64,000 nt of DNA from Rhodanobacter denitrificans. Its GTDB lineage: Bacteria; Pseudomonadota; Gammaproteobacteria; Xanthomonadales; Rhodanobacteraceae. Every line of letters begins with the position of its first letter. Positions within the stretch are counted from its first letter, which is position 1. The stretch covers positions 1 through 64,000 of the forward strand of contig QFPO01000017.1 in the NCBI GenBank assembly GCA_003241385.1, given 5' to 3'. The notes under the pieces were generated by a model that did not search any database, was not told the DNA's origin, and saw nothing but the letters and a program-made list of their open reading frames with translations. A program made the translations under genes and the position numbers. Below, in pieces: positions 8,394 to 17,866 of the stretch.

Positions 8394-10184
8394 ATGTTCG
8401 CTCGACCCTTGCCCAGCCCCACCGCGTTCCGGCCACGTGCCGTCTGGTTCGCCACGCTGCTGACGACCGGCATCGCCGCCTCGACCGCCTTGGCGCAACC
8501 GGCCGCATTGAAGCCCGACGCCTTACCGATCGCCGAGACCGTCTCGATCACCGCATTGCCGCGTCCTTCCGATCAGGGGCACAACGCCCGCCTCGACGTC
8601 CGCTACGAGAAAGGCCAGCAGCTGCCCGAGCGCATCGAGCTGCAGGTCCAGGACCGGCCGGTCTATCTGCAGCGTGATCCGCGCGATCCGGACGCCTACG
8701 CCGGCACGATCCCGTTCGACTTCGACCGGTTCGTCGCCGAGCAGGCGCGCCGCAAGAACCTCGCCGCGCAGGGCAAGGCGCCGGTCTTCCACGGTCGCGA
8801 GATCGTCGACCACCGGCCGGTGGCCTTCCTCGACCCGGCCACGCTGACGCGGGAGATCGGCGCCGGCGTGCCGATCCGCATTCCGAAGGACGTCGTCACC
8901 GGTACTGCCGGCCTGCTCAGCGCAGAACGCTCGCTGATGGTCGTGCATCCGCTCGTCGTCGAGGATCCGACGCGCACCTTCGACGCCTGCACGAACACCG
9001 GCAATCCGTCCGGCGTGTGGACGTTCGCGCATCTGATGACGGAGATGGCCAATCAGCCGCTGACCGGCATCGATCCGGCCGACTTCGTCGAGGACTGGCT
9101 CAAGAGCTGGGTCAACACGGCCTTCGTCAACTCGTTCGAGATCACCGAGCGCGATCTGATCATCAACTCCGTGATCAATCCATGGCCGCGCGACGGCTCG
9201 GGGCGACTCAAGCTCGAGCAGTCGCCGATGCGTCTGCTGGCAATCGTCAATCGCGTGGACCTGCGCAAGAACGCCGTCTACGGCGGCGGCAGCGCCGGCG
9301 AAGGGCGTTTCGTGTTCGGCATCATGCGGCGCCTGCCCAGCGGCGGCTGCTCGCTGATGCGCTCGACGGTGATCCTCGAATACGGCGTGCCGATCCGCGG
9401 CTGCACCGCGGTACAGGACTACGGCACGCAATGGCACGCGCTGGACGGCCTGCCGCTCGGCTCGCCGGCCTACAACGCCGCGCTCGAAGACATCACCGTG
9501 CAGTTCACGAAGGCCAATGCCGCGCCCGGCAAGCCCAACGGCAGCGCGATCAACCAGATCCGCACCAACGAGAACGCGCTCGATCCGCTGTGGGAACTGC
9601 GCGAGTTCGGACTCGACGGCTCGAGCCATCTGCTGGTGCTGAAGTCGACCGAGATGACGCCGCACCGTCCGACCTACAACCCGTTCCCGGCCCCGCATAC
9701 GACGACCCTGCTCGCCGACTTCATCAACACGAACGAGGCGGCGATCCTGGCCGGCACCTACACGGTGCCGGACCTGTTCCTCGGCCAGCCGTTCCTGACC
9801 GGCTCCTCGCTGAATCCGAGCACAGCGGCGAGCTTCGTCTGGAAGCACCCGGGCATCAGCAACAACGAGGCGCGTCACCTGTTCTCGCTCAATACCTGCG
9901 ATTCGTGCCATGGTGGCGAGACCGGCACCACGACGTTCCTGCACGTCGAGCCGCGCAACATGGGCTCGCAAGCGGGCCTGTCGCGCTTCCTGACCGGCAG
10001 CCCCGGTTCGGTCGCGAGCCCCGGCACGTTCACGATGCCCGATCCGGTCTCCGGCGTGCCGCGCACGTTCGGCGACCTGCTGCATCGCGAAGCCGACCTC
10101 GACGCACTGGTCAGCATGAGCTGCCCGTCCGGCGGTCTGGTCGGCGGACTGTTCGCGACGGTGTCGGCGGCCAAGACGCACTAG
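8394..10184 (+). CDS. Exported single-CxxCH protein, tandem copy 1
   Basis: 596 residues with a signal peptide ending ASTALAQ (about residue 31). The body is conserved with the next gene throughout; shared blocks include GREIVDHRP, SLMVVHP, TFDAC, GVWTF.HLMT, SPMRLLAIVNRVDLRKN, RTNENALDPLWELRE and PHTTTLLADFIN. Near the C terminus NTCDSCHGG gives one CxxCH haem-binding motif, followed by FLHVEPRNMG. A periplasmic or outer-surface monohaem protein is therefore likely. I do not recognise a named family. The genes are separated by about 550 bp with a hairpin and a candidate promoter, so they may be transcribed separately. Confidence 0.75.
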   Translation: MFARPLPSPTAFRPRAVWFATLLTTGIAASTALAQPAALKPDALPIAETVSITALPRPSDQGHNARLDVRYEKGQQLPERIELQVQDRPVYLQRDPRDPDAYAGTIPFDFDRFVAEQARRKNLAAQGKAPVFHGREIVDHRPVAFLDPATLTREIGAGVPIRIPKDVVTGTAGLLSAERSLMVVHPLVVEDPTRTFDACTNTGNPSGVWTFAHLMTEMANQPLTGIDPADFVEDWLKSWVNTAFVNSFEITERDLIINSVINPWPRDGSGRLKLEQSPMRLLAIVNRVDLRKNAVYGGGSAGEGRFVFGIMRRLPSGGCSLMRSTVILEYGVPIRGCTAVQDYGTQWHALDGLPLGSPAYNAALEDITVQFTKANAAPGKPNGSAINQIRTNENALDPLWELREFGLDGSSHLLVLKSTEMTPHRPTYNPFPAPHTTTLLADFINTNEAAILAGTYTVPDLFLGQPFLTGSSLNPSTAASFVWKHPGISNNEARHLFSLNTCDSCHGGETGTTTFLHVEPRNMGSQAGLSRFLTGSPGSVASPGTFTMPDPVSGVPRTFGDLLHREADLDALVSMSCPSGGLVGGLFATVSAAKTH

Positions 10185-10228
10185 CGCACAGGGAACGGAA
10201 CGTCCTGCACATCCATGGACGGATCGCG

Positions 10229-10260
10229 TCGGAACCCATCACATCCGCGATGGGTTCCGA
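10229..10260. terminator. 12-bp perfect stem-loop
   Basis: 10229-10240 pairs perfectly with 10249-10260 (8-nt loop), 45 nt past the stop of the first tandem gene. No T run follows; it could terminate or stabilise that transcript. Confidence 0.45.
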
Positions 10261-10541
10261 TCGCAGCCGCATGCGCAACGCGCTCGGCAGCGGCTTCGAC
10301 CGCTGACCCCGGCCGGTCGCGCATCGGTCCTCGCCGGCACCCGCGTCGCGGCTGCGGCGCGGCATCGTCGATACGGCGGCGCCACACGATGGATCGTCTC
10401 CGTTCCGACGGCTCGGCAATATCAGCGCCCATTGCACGTTGATTCGAATCGACGGCGCGCATGTGCGCAGAATGGATTGTCATGTCCATTCAGGCCTTCA
10501 TTCGATGCGTCATTCCATTCAAGCCGCCGATCCGCTGAAAA

Positions 10542-10550
10542 TGGTATAAG
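10542..10550 (+). promoter_or_regulatory. Candidate extended -10 promoter element
   Basis: TGGTATAAG lies in the only AT-rich stretch of this gap and matches an extended -10 (TGnTATAAT) except for the last base. No clear -35 is seen. It would give a leader of about 180 nt for the second tandem gene. Confidence 0.3.
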
Positions 10551-10711
10551 CGAATTCATTTTGCGCACCAGTTCACAATTATTCCGTGATCCGACTGTTA
10601 GTTTCGATCGGACAGGGGATACGCAATACGGGGAAAACCACCAGGAAACGCCTTACGCCGAGCCTGTTCAGGCCGGCGGCAGACGTGTTGTTGCGCTCGC
10701 AAAAACCCATT

Positions 10712-10729
10712 CAGCCAGGAAGAGGAGGA
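10712..10729 (+). promoter_or_regulatory. Conserved leader with Shine-Dalgarno, copy 2
   Basis: CAGCCAGGAAGAGGAGGA, one base different from copy 1 at 8368-8385. It places AGGAGG 5-6 nt before ATG 10734 and about 11 nt before ATG 10740. The second ATG aligns with the start of the first paralogue (MFARPLPS against MLEKPLPS). Confidence 0.6.
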
Positions 10730-10733
10730 AGAG

Positions 10734-12530
10734 ATGCGCATGCTCGAAAAACCCTTGCCCAGCCGTACCACCCGCCGCGCCGCACTCGTGCTCGCCGCGA
10801 TGCTGATGACCGGCATCGCCGGCCAGTCGGCGATCGCACAGGATCCCAAGCCCGATGCGATGGTCGCGTTTCCGCCGACCGAGAAGATCACGCTGACCGC
10901 GCTGCCGCGCGTCACGCCCGAGGGCAATACCGCGCGAATCGAGGTTCGCTACGAGAAAGGCCATGAGCTGCCGTCGGCGATCCCGCTGCGCCTGCCCGGT
11001 GGATCGATCGCGCTGCGCCAGGATCCGCGCAATCCCGACGTCTTCTTCGCCGAAGTGCCGTTCGATTTCGAGGCCTTCGTCGCCGAGCAGGCCCGCCGCC
11101 AGGAACAGGCGTTCGAACTCGACAAACAGCCGGTCTTCCGCGGCCGCGAGATCGTCGATCACCGTCCGATCGCCTTCATCGATCCGGAGCGGCTGGTCCG
11201 CCTGATCCGCGAAGGCGCGCCGATCGACGTGCCCGAGGACGTCACCGACGGCGTCGCCGCGCTGGTCAGCGCGCCGCATTCGCTGATGGTCGTGCATCCG
11301 CGCGTCGTCGAGGACCGGGAGCGCACCTTCGACGCCTGCTCCGGCAAGGGCAATCCGACCGGTGTGTGGACGTTCAACCGTTTGATGACCGACATGGCCA
11401 ATCAGCCGCTGACCGGCATTCATCCGGCCGAGTTCGTCGAGCAGTGGCTCAAGAGCTGGCTCGACACGCAGAACGTCAACACGTTCGACGTCGACAAGCG
11501 TCCGCAGATGTTCGACCAGGTCCTGAAGTTCTGGCCGCGCGACTCCAAGGGCCGCCTGGACCTCAAGCAGTCGCCGATGCGCCTGCTCGCGATCGTCAAC
11601 CGCGTGGACCTGCGCAAGAACCTGGTCTACGGCGACGGTGCCGGCGGCGAAGGCCGTTTCGTCTTCGGCGTCATGCGCCGTCACGAGGACGGCAGCTGCG
11701 ACGTCATGCCGTTCACGGTGATCCTCGAGTACGGCGTACCGCTGAGCAAGTGCGAGGACGTGCGCGCCTACGGGCAGAAGTGGAAGGACCTGGACACGCT
11801 GACGCTCGGCTCGGGCGCGTACAACGCCGCGCTGCAGAATCTGACCGACGTGTTCGCCACCGCCAACGCCGCACCGGACAAGCCCAACGGCAGTGCGATC
11901 AACCAGGTGCGCACCAACGAGAACGCACTCGATCCGCTGTGGGAGCTGCGCGAGTATCATCTCGGCGCTACACCCGGCCAGCTCGAGATCGCATCGACAG
12001 TGCTCGAGCCGCACCGCGCGATCTACAATCCGGCGCCGCTGCCGCACACCACCACGCTGCTGGCCGACTTCATCAATCTCAACGAAGCCGACATCCTGGC
12101 CAATACCTACGACGTGCCGGCCATCTTCATGGGCCAGCCGTTCCTGACCGGCGCAGCGCTCAATCCGGACATCTCGCCGGGCTCGGCCTGGGCTCATCCG
12201 TTCGTCCTCAACAACGATGCGCGTCATCTGATGTCGTTGAACACCTGCAGCTCGTGTCACGGCTCCGAGACCGAGACCAAGTTCCTGCACGTCGAGCCGC
12301 GCAACATGGGCTTCCAGGCCGCGCTGTCGCGCTTCCTGGTCGGCGATCCGGGCACGGTCACGAGCCCCAGCACGTTCACGATGCCCGATCCGGTATCCGG
12401 CGTGCCGCGCACGTTCGGCGACCTGCTGCACCGCCAGGCCGATCTCGACGCACTGGTCAGCTCCAGCTGCGACGCCGGCGGACTGGCCGAGGCGCTATCG
12501 AGTCCGGTTGCGGCACCGCGCACGCACTGA
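10734..12530 (+). CDS. Exported single-CxxCH protein, tandem copy 2
   Basis: 598 residues, clearly paralogous over its whole length to the gene at 8394 (roughly 60-70% identical by eye). It has a signal peptide (ALVLAAMLMTGIAGQSAIAQ, ending near residue 35) and one CxxCH haem site in NTCSSCHGSET near the C terminus, again followed by FLHVEPRNMG. Other shared cysteines (TFDAC, and a pair around VILEYGVPLSKC) may form disulphides. The closing segment PDPVSGVPRTFGDLLHR.ADLDALV is nearly identical in both. Function is unknown; a monohaem electron carrier or a haem-linked binding protein are possibilities. An excellent terminator follows. Confidence 0.75.
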   Translation: MRMLEKPLPSRTTRRAALVLAAMLMTGIAGQSAIAQDPKPDAMVAFPPTEKITLTALPRVTPEGNTARIEVRYEKGHELPSAIPLRLPGGSIALRQDPRNPDVFFAEVPFDFEAFVAEQARRQEQAFELDKQPVFRGREIVDHRPIAFIDPERLVRLIREGAPIDVPEDVTDGVAALVSAPHSLMVVHPRVVEDRERTFDACSGKGNPTGVWTFNRLMTDMANQPLTGIHPAEFVEQWLKSWLDTQNVNTFDVDKRPQMFDQVLKFWPRDSKGRLDLKQSPMRLLAIVNRVDLRKNLVYGDGAGGEGRFVFGVMRRHEDGSCDVMPFTVILEYGVPLSKCEDVRAYGQKWKDLDTLTLGSGAYNAALQNLTDVFATANAAPDKPNGSAINQVRTNENALDPLWELREYHLGATPGQLEIASTVLEPHRAIYNPAPLPHTTTLLADFINLNEADILANTYDVPAIFMGQPFLTGAALNPDISPGSAWAHPFVLNNDARHLMSLNTCSSCHGSETETKFLHVEPRNMGFQAALSRFLVGDPGTVTSPSTFTMPDPVSGVPRTFGDLLHRQADLDALVSSSCDAGGLAEALSSPVAAPRTH

Positions 12531-12553
12531 CGGTCGTTCCACGTCGCACCTCA

Positions 12554-12587
12554 CGAGCCCGGCGCAATGCCGGGCTCGTTTTTTTTT
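12554..12587 (+). terminator. Rho-independent terminator
   Basis: A 10-bp stem (12554-12563 with 12569-12578, GCAAT loop) is followed by nine T (12579-12587). It ends the second tandem gene's transcript. The rest of the gap to 12849 shows no other feature beyond the next gene's GGAG ribosome-binding site. Confidence 0.93.
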
Positions 12588-12848
12588 AACTTCTCATGAC
12601 CGACCGGTTTCCGGTTTCGATCGGAGAGTGCCGCATCGAAGGCGGCGGACGCCCGGCGCAGCGATGAACTTCCCGCGATCCGGTTGCGCACGACCACGTC
12701 GGTGGCGGCCGCCGTGTGCCTCGATGTTCCGAACACGTACTCGGTGAACGCCAGCCCTCCACTGCGACCGAAGGTTGCGGTGACATTCACGCCCGCTCGC
12801 CTAGAACGGCCTTCCGCGCGTCGCTCGACGCATCCGATGGAGACCCCC

Positions 12849-13334
12849 ATGGCGACACCGCAGGAACTCGAAGCCAAGCTCTGGAAGGCACTCAAATCCG
12901 ATCGCACGCTGATGCTAGGCGTCGACGGCGTCGAGGACGGACATTCGCGCCCGATGACCGCCCTGGTCGAGGGCGAGTCCGGCCCGATCTGGTTCTTCAC
13001 CGGCCTGCCCAATGCGGTGGCCGAATACGCCCAGCGCGACAGCTGCCGCGCGATCGCGGCCTTCAGCTCGAAGGGCCACGACCTGTTCGCGAGCATCCAC
13101 GGTACCTTGAGCCTGTCGCGCGACCGGGACGTGATCGACCGGCTCTGGAACCCGTACATCGCAGCCTGGTTCGAAGGCAAGGACGATCCCAAGCTGGTGC
13201 TGCTGCGCTTCGATCCGGAACGCGCCGAAGTCTGGCTCAACGAGTCGAACCTGCTGGCCGGCGTGAAGATGATGTTCGGGGTCGATCCTAAACGCGACGC
13301 GCAGGACAAGGTCGGGACGGTCGATCTGCGCTGA
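12849..13334 (+). CDS. General stress protein, pyridoxamine 5'-phosphate oxidase-like fold
   Basis: 161 residues with the split-barrel PNPOx fold of the general stress protein 26 (COG3871) family: LWKALKSDRTLMLG, GPIWFFTG, AFSSKGHDLFASIHGTLSL and WNPYIAAWFEGKDDPKLVLLR blocks are typical. Members bind FMN or flavin-like cofactors; substrates are mostly undefined. The ATG at 12849 has GGAG 7 nt upstream and is preferred over an in-frame ATG 12 nt earlier. It probably forms a single-gene unit between two hairpins. Confidence 0.88.
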   Translation: MATPQELEAKLWKALKSDRTLMLGVDGVEDGHSRPMTALVEGESGPIWFFTGLPNAVAEYAQRDSCRAIAAFSSKGHDLFASIHGTLSLSRDRDVIDRLWNPYIAAWFEGKDDPKLVLLRFDPERAEVWLNESNLLAGVKMMFGVDPKRDAQDKVGTVDLR

Positions 13335-13354
13335 TCCGGCCGGCGATGAGTCTG

Positions 13355-13379
13355 ACGGGGCCGCGCGATGCGGCCCCGT
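13355..13379 (+). terminator. Stem-loop after the PNPOx-like gene
   Basis: A perfect 10-bp stem (13355-13364 with 13370-13379, GCGAT loop) 20 nt past the stop, followed by CTTGCGTTG rather than a full T run. Likely a terminator. The rest of the gap to 13682 shows nothing else. Confidence 0.6.
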
Positions 13380-13682
13380 CTTGCGTTGACGTGAAGCACG
13401 AATGCGGGCGAATGCGGTTGAGCGCGTTCGCGCCGATCAGCGGGCAACGCAAAGGCATGAGCGTCGTCGGCCCTGATGCCCTCGCGCTTCGAATGGTCAC
13501 CCTCTCCAGAACAGCCCTGGCATCCGGCCGAGCCCGGCCAGGATCTCCGACGCTGCGGGGCGAATCTCGGTCGGTCGGCTCATTCTCCTGGAAGCCCGCG
13601 ATCGATCATCGCTCGCAAGACTTGATTTCGACGTCCTGCTGCGTGACGCTGGGGCCGCCCAGGGGAATGGAGATGTATCGGC

Positions 13683-15122
13683 ATGAAGAGCACCCGCATG
13701 TTCGCGCGACGCTGGCGTTTTCTGCTGGCTGTCTCGGCGCTATTGCCCACGATCGGATCGGCTGCCACGTTCCAGGTCACACGTCTGGACGATCCGGTTC
13801 CCGACGCCTGCCTGCCAACCGACTGCTCGCTGCGCGAAGCGGTCCTCGCCGCCAATGCGCAGCCGGGCCGCGACATCGTTCGGCTCGGGCCGGGCATCCA
13901 TCGGCTCGAGCAACCGGGCATCGACGAGGATGCCGGGCTGACCGGCGACATCGACATCACCGACGATCTGGATCTGCTCGGCGAGGGTTCCGAGCTGAGT
14001 GCAATCGATCCGAACCAGCTCGACTACGCATTGGACGTCGGCAGCGGTATCGCGGTGAGCCTGCGCGGCCTCGGCCTAGTTCGTTCCGGCACTGTCAGCG
14101 GTCCGCATCACGGCGGCGGTATTCGCAGCGGCAATTTCGGCGCAGGAGACGCTGCGGCGACGCGTCTCGCGCTCGAGGATGTCCTGATCGATGTCTATGT
14201 CGGATCGCTGCATGCTGGGCTTTCGGCGCGAGGTCACTTGGGCGCGAGACGCGTGACCTTCACGCGCGCACTGGAGCCCAACTGGGCGATGCGCTTCAAT
14301 GGCAGCGAGCTGCTGATGGACGACGTGTATTTTCGCGGCAACAGTCTCGGCCTGAGCTATGCACTGACCGACGGCGGCCAGGCGAGAATTACCCGCTCAC
14401 GGTTCGAAAGCAACGGAACCTCGGGACTTTGCACGACGCTGGTGATCTCCGGCGCGGGCACTACGCTGATCGAAGACGTTACATTCAAGGATAACTTCGC
14501 ATTCAGCGTCGCTCCGTTTTGCATATCGAGCGGTGCCCGCGTGGTGGCGCGCGATTCGGTTTTCCAAGGCTACACCTCCGGGTCGATGATCGCTCTGGAC
14601 TTCGGCGGCAATGGCCCCTCTCGGCTGGACCTGCACAACGTGACGATCATCGCGTCCCGGCAGGCACTCTCGCTCTATAAGGCAGGCTCCGAGGCGAGCC
14701 TGCACCATACGACCATTACGACCTCGCCCACCTATTCCGTGGAACTGAGGGCGGGGACAGTCCTGCGCTCCACCAACAGCGTGATCGCCGGTGGCTGCGG
14801 CTTGATCGGAACTCCCATCATTGAAACGCAGGGCGTCAATTTCGAAGCGCCGAATCGAACCTGCTTTCCGACGGGCCAGAACAACTACGCGTATGGTTCG
14901 GCAGCCGGCTTCGGGCTCGATACCCTCCAGGAGAATGGAGGGCCGACGGCGACGATACTGCCGCCGGCATCCGGGCCGCTGACGGTTCTCGCGGACGACG
15001 GCAGCGCATTCTGTCCGCCTACCGACCAACGGGGCTACGTGCGGCCGCGGCCCTGCACGATCGGCGCTGCCGACCCGCTGGCGATCGATGATGCGCTGCT
15101 GCTCGACGGTTTCGACTACTGA
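13683..15122 (+). CDS. Exported CSLREA-domain beta-helix protein with DGFDY tail
   Basis: 479 residues. The signal peptide ends near residue 27 (PTIGSAA). The CSLREA signature (CSLREAVLAAN, C48 onward) opens a right-handed parallel beta-helix with many short strand repeats (about 80-420), as in choice-of-anchor polysaccharide-associated surface proteins. Paired cysteines occur through the helix. The protein ends DALLLDGFDY, matching the short terminal tag seen in other exported proteins here. Such helices usually bind or cleave polysaccharide, but no catalytic set is evident. The start has GGAG upstream, though with a second unused ATG 10 nt before it. Confidence 0.8.
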   Translation: MKSTRMFARRWRFLLAVSALLPTIGSAATFQVTRLDDPVPDACLPTDCSLREAVLAANAQPGRDIVRLGPGIHRLEQPGIDEDAGLTGDIDITDDLDLLGEGSELSAIDPNQLDYALDVGSGIAVSLRGLGLVRSGTVSGPHHGGGIRSGNFGAGDAAATRLALEDVLIDVYVGSLHAGLSARGHLGARRVTFTRALEPNWAMRFNGSELLMDDVYFRGNSLGLSYALTDGGQARITRSRFESNGTSGLCTTLVISGAGTTLIEDVTFKDNFAFSVAPFCISSGARVVARDSVFQGYTSGSMIALDFGGNGPSRLDLHNVTIIASRQALSLYKAGSEASLHHTTITTSPTYSVELRAGTVLRSTNSVIAGGCGLIGTPIIETQGVNFEAPNRTCFPTGQNNYAYGSAAGFGLDTLQENGGPTATILPPASGPLTVLADDGSAFCPPTDQRGYVRPRPCTIGAADPLAIDDALLLDGFDY

Positions 15123-15385
15123 CGACAAGCGCCGCGCTATGAATGGTCGCCGGCGCTGTGGCACCGGCGGCCATCACCGCGTGATTGCGGAAGTGGTGGC
15201 GCGAGACGAGGCACGCGCGAGCGCCCGGCAAACCGGCGATCGAAGCTGGCTACGACATTCCGCAAGCGCGGTCGTCGATCCCGCGCGGCACGAAGACATG
15301 TTGCGACTGCGCAAGCCCGGGTCAGAATCGTTGAAAAAGAGACGGGCACGCGGATTGCGAATGCGCGCCGATGCGCGCACCGCGG

Positions 15386-16420
15386 TCACATGCGCTCGCC
15401 CGGCAACCGACTGGCCTGACGCACCCACTCGACGAACCGAGCCTCGTCGAGCGGCTCGTCCTCACGGATGTCGAGGTAGCGCGTATCGGCACTCCTGGAC
15501 GGCCCCGGCGGCGGCGGGCGCAGGCGGGCGCCGCGAAAGAACGCGACCTTGACGTAGTGCGTATAGCAGTGGATGCCGAGGAACCAGCCCTGCCCTTCGA
15601 CGCCGTACAGCGGCGAGTTCCATTTGACGGCCTTGGCGACGCCGGGCACGGCACGGACGATCAGCGCGTCGAGCTGCCGGCCGATCGCGCGCTTCCAGCC
15701 CGGCATCGCGGCGATGTAGGCCTGCACCGGCGCATCGCCGTAACCCTTGGCGATCTGCGGATTGCCGCCGGCGAGCAAGGCCGGCTCGCCAGGCGCCGAC
15801 TTCACGACGGGCGCTGTCGATGGCGACTTGCGTGTGGTCGGCGAACGGGTGTCGGCTTTCACCGTTGCGGCGTTGCCGGGTGAGGCCTTCTTCACGCGAC
15901 TGCCGGTCGTCTGCTGCGCTTTGGACGTCGCCGCAGCGTCGGACCCTTCCGACGATCGGCTACGCCTGGCAGCTTTGCGCGCCGCGGCGGTCTCGACGTT
16001 CAAGGCCACGGCCGCGCGCAGCAGGGCCTTGAACGCGGCGGCATCGATCCTCGCGCCCTCGCGCAGGTCGATCGCACGCCGCGTGCCGCCGTCGAGACTG
16101 GCGTTGAACAGGCCGGCCGGGTCGTGCAGCGCCGCGCCTCTGGCGAACGTCAGCTTCACAACGGCCTTGTAGGTCTCGCCGGTGCACACGATGCCCGCAT
16201 GCGACCACACCGGCACGCCGCGCCATTTCACCTCCTCGACGACGTCCGGATCGGCCTCGTGCACGAGCGCGCGGACGCGGGCGAGCATCGCGCCGCGCCA
16301 GTCGCCGAGCGCCGCGATGCGTGCATCGATCTGCTGCGCAGCGGTGCCGGTCGACGCATCGCCGATGGCACCGGACTGATCGTCGGCCGTCGCGCCGGAG
16401 GTCGCAGCGGGTTTTTTCAT
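15386..16420 (-). CDS. Tandem DUF1801 protein
   Basis: 344 residues with two DUF1801 (YdhG-like, PF08818) domains. The first (about 25-125) contains EVKWRGVPVWSHAGI and KLTFARGAAL; the second (about 220-335) contains KAVKWNSPLYG and HYVKVAFFRGARL. They are joined by a Ser/Thr/Lys/Ala-rich, presumably disordered linker (about 125-210). DUF1801 proteins are normally one domain of about 120-150 residues; this fusion is unusual. Their function is not established. The ATG at 16420 is chosen because upstream codons look non-coding; the ribosome-binding site is weak. Confidence 0.8.
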   Translation of the reverse strand: MKKPAATSGATADDQSGAIGDASTGTAAQQIDARIAALGDWRGAMLARVRALVHEADPDVVEEVKWRGVPVWSHAGIVCTGETYKAVVKLTFARGAALHDPAGLFNASLDGGTRRAIDLREGARIDAAAFKALLRAAVALNVETAAARKAARRSRSSEGSDAAATSKAQQTTGSRVKKASPGNAATVKADTRSPTTRKSPSTAPVVKSAPGEPALLAGGNPQIAKGYGDAPVQAYIAAMPGWKRAIGRQLDALIVRAVPGVAKAVKWNSPLYGVEGQGWFLGIHCYTHYVKVAFFRGARLRPPPPGPSRSADTRYLDIREDEPLDEARFVEWVRQASRLPGERM

Positions 16421-16765
16421 GTGAGGTCTCGCAACGATCGGACGGGTGTTGCCGCGGGCAGCGGCAGCGCAGGCTGCCGATGGTTCAACGACACGGCCCC
16501 GTGCGCAAGACGCGACGCGGCAACACACGCCGCCGCTCCGCGCGAGCCGACTTCGCGGCACGCCGGCGTCCCATCACGCCGACGCGTTCGAATGCCGTCT
16601 CGCATCTCCAGAGCATCAATTCCTTCGATGTCCAGCGCCAGCCTGCGCGAAGGCCGCGACGCGATGGAGCGATACGACGCTGCGGCGGATCGAACACGCC
16701 CTGCCGCGAGGCACGAGACGTGCCGAGCGATACGACGCGACTCAGCGTCGGCGCACCGAACTCGC
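16421..16765. other. Gene-free stretch between two minus-strand genes
   Basis: About 345 bp with no credible frame on either strand and no clear hairpin. It presumably contains the promoter of the DUF1801 gene. Confidence 0.5.
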
Positions 16766-17668
<903 letters not shown>

Positions 17669-17866
17669 GGCGGACCTCGAGCGATGTCAGGAGAGCCGCG
17701 CCACCTTAGCGCAAGTGCAACGTCTGCGACGCCCCGCCTCGGATCTAATCACGCTTTCGCGAAGGTGACGACACCGGTCCGAGCGTTCCCGTTCAGCAGA
17801 ACGTTCGAATGCATGTAGCGGAAGAGCCACCGAACGATTTACGCCGAGGGCCTTCGCGACGCCGCG

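Noticed and set aside
8523..10181. Long open frame antisense to the first tandem haem-protein gene
   Set aside because: Arg/Ala/His-rich translation without domains, opposite a gene with signal peptide and a clear paralogue; a product of high GC.
10441..10450. GATTCGAATC palindrome
   Set aside because: Only ten bases and isolated; expected by chance in this length. Also checked as a possible tRNA T-arm: no cloverleaf around it.
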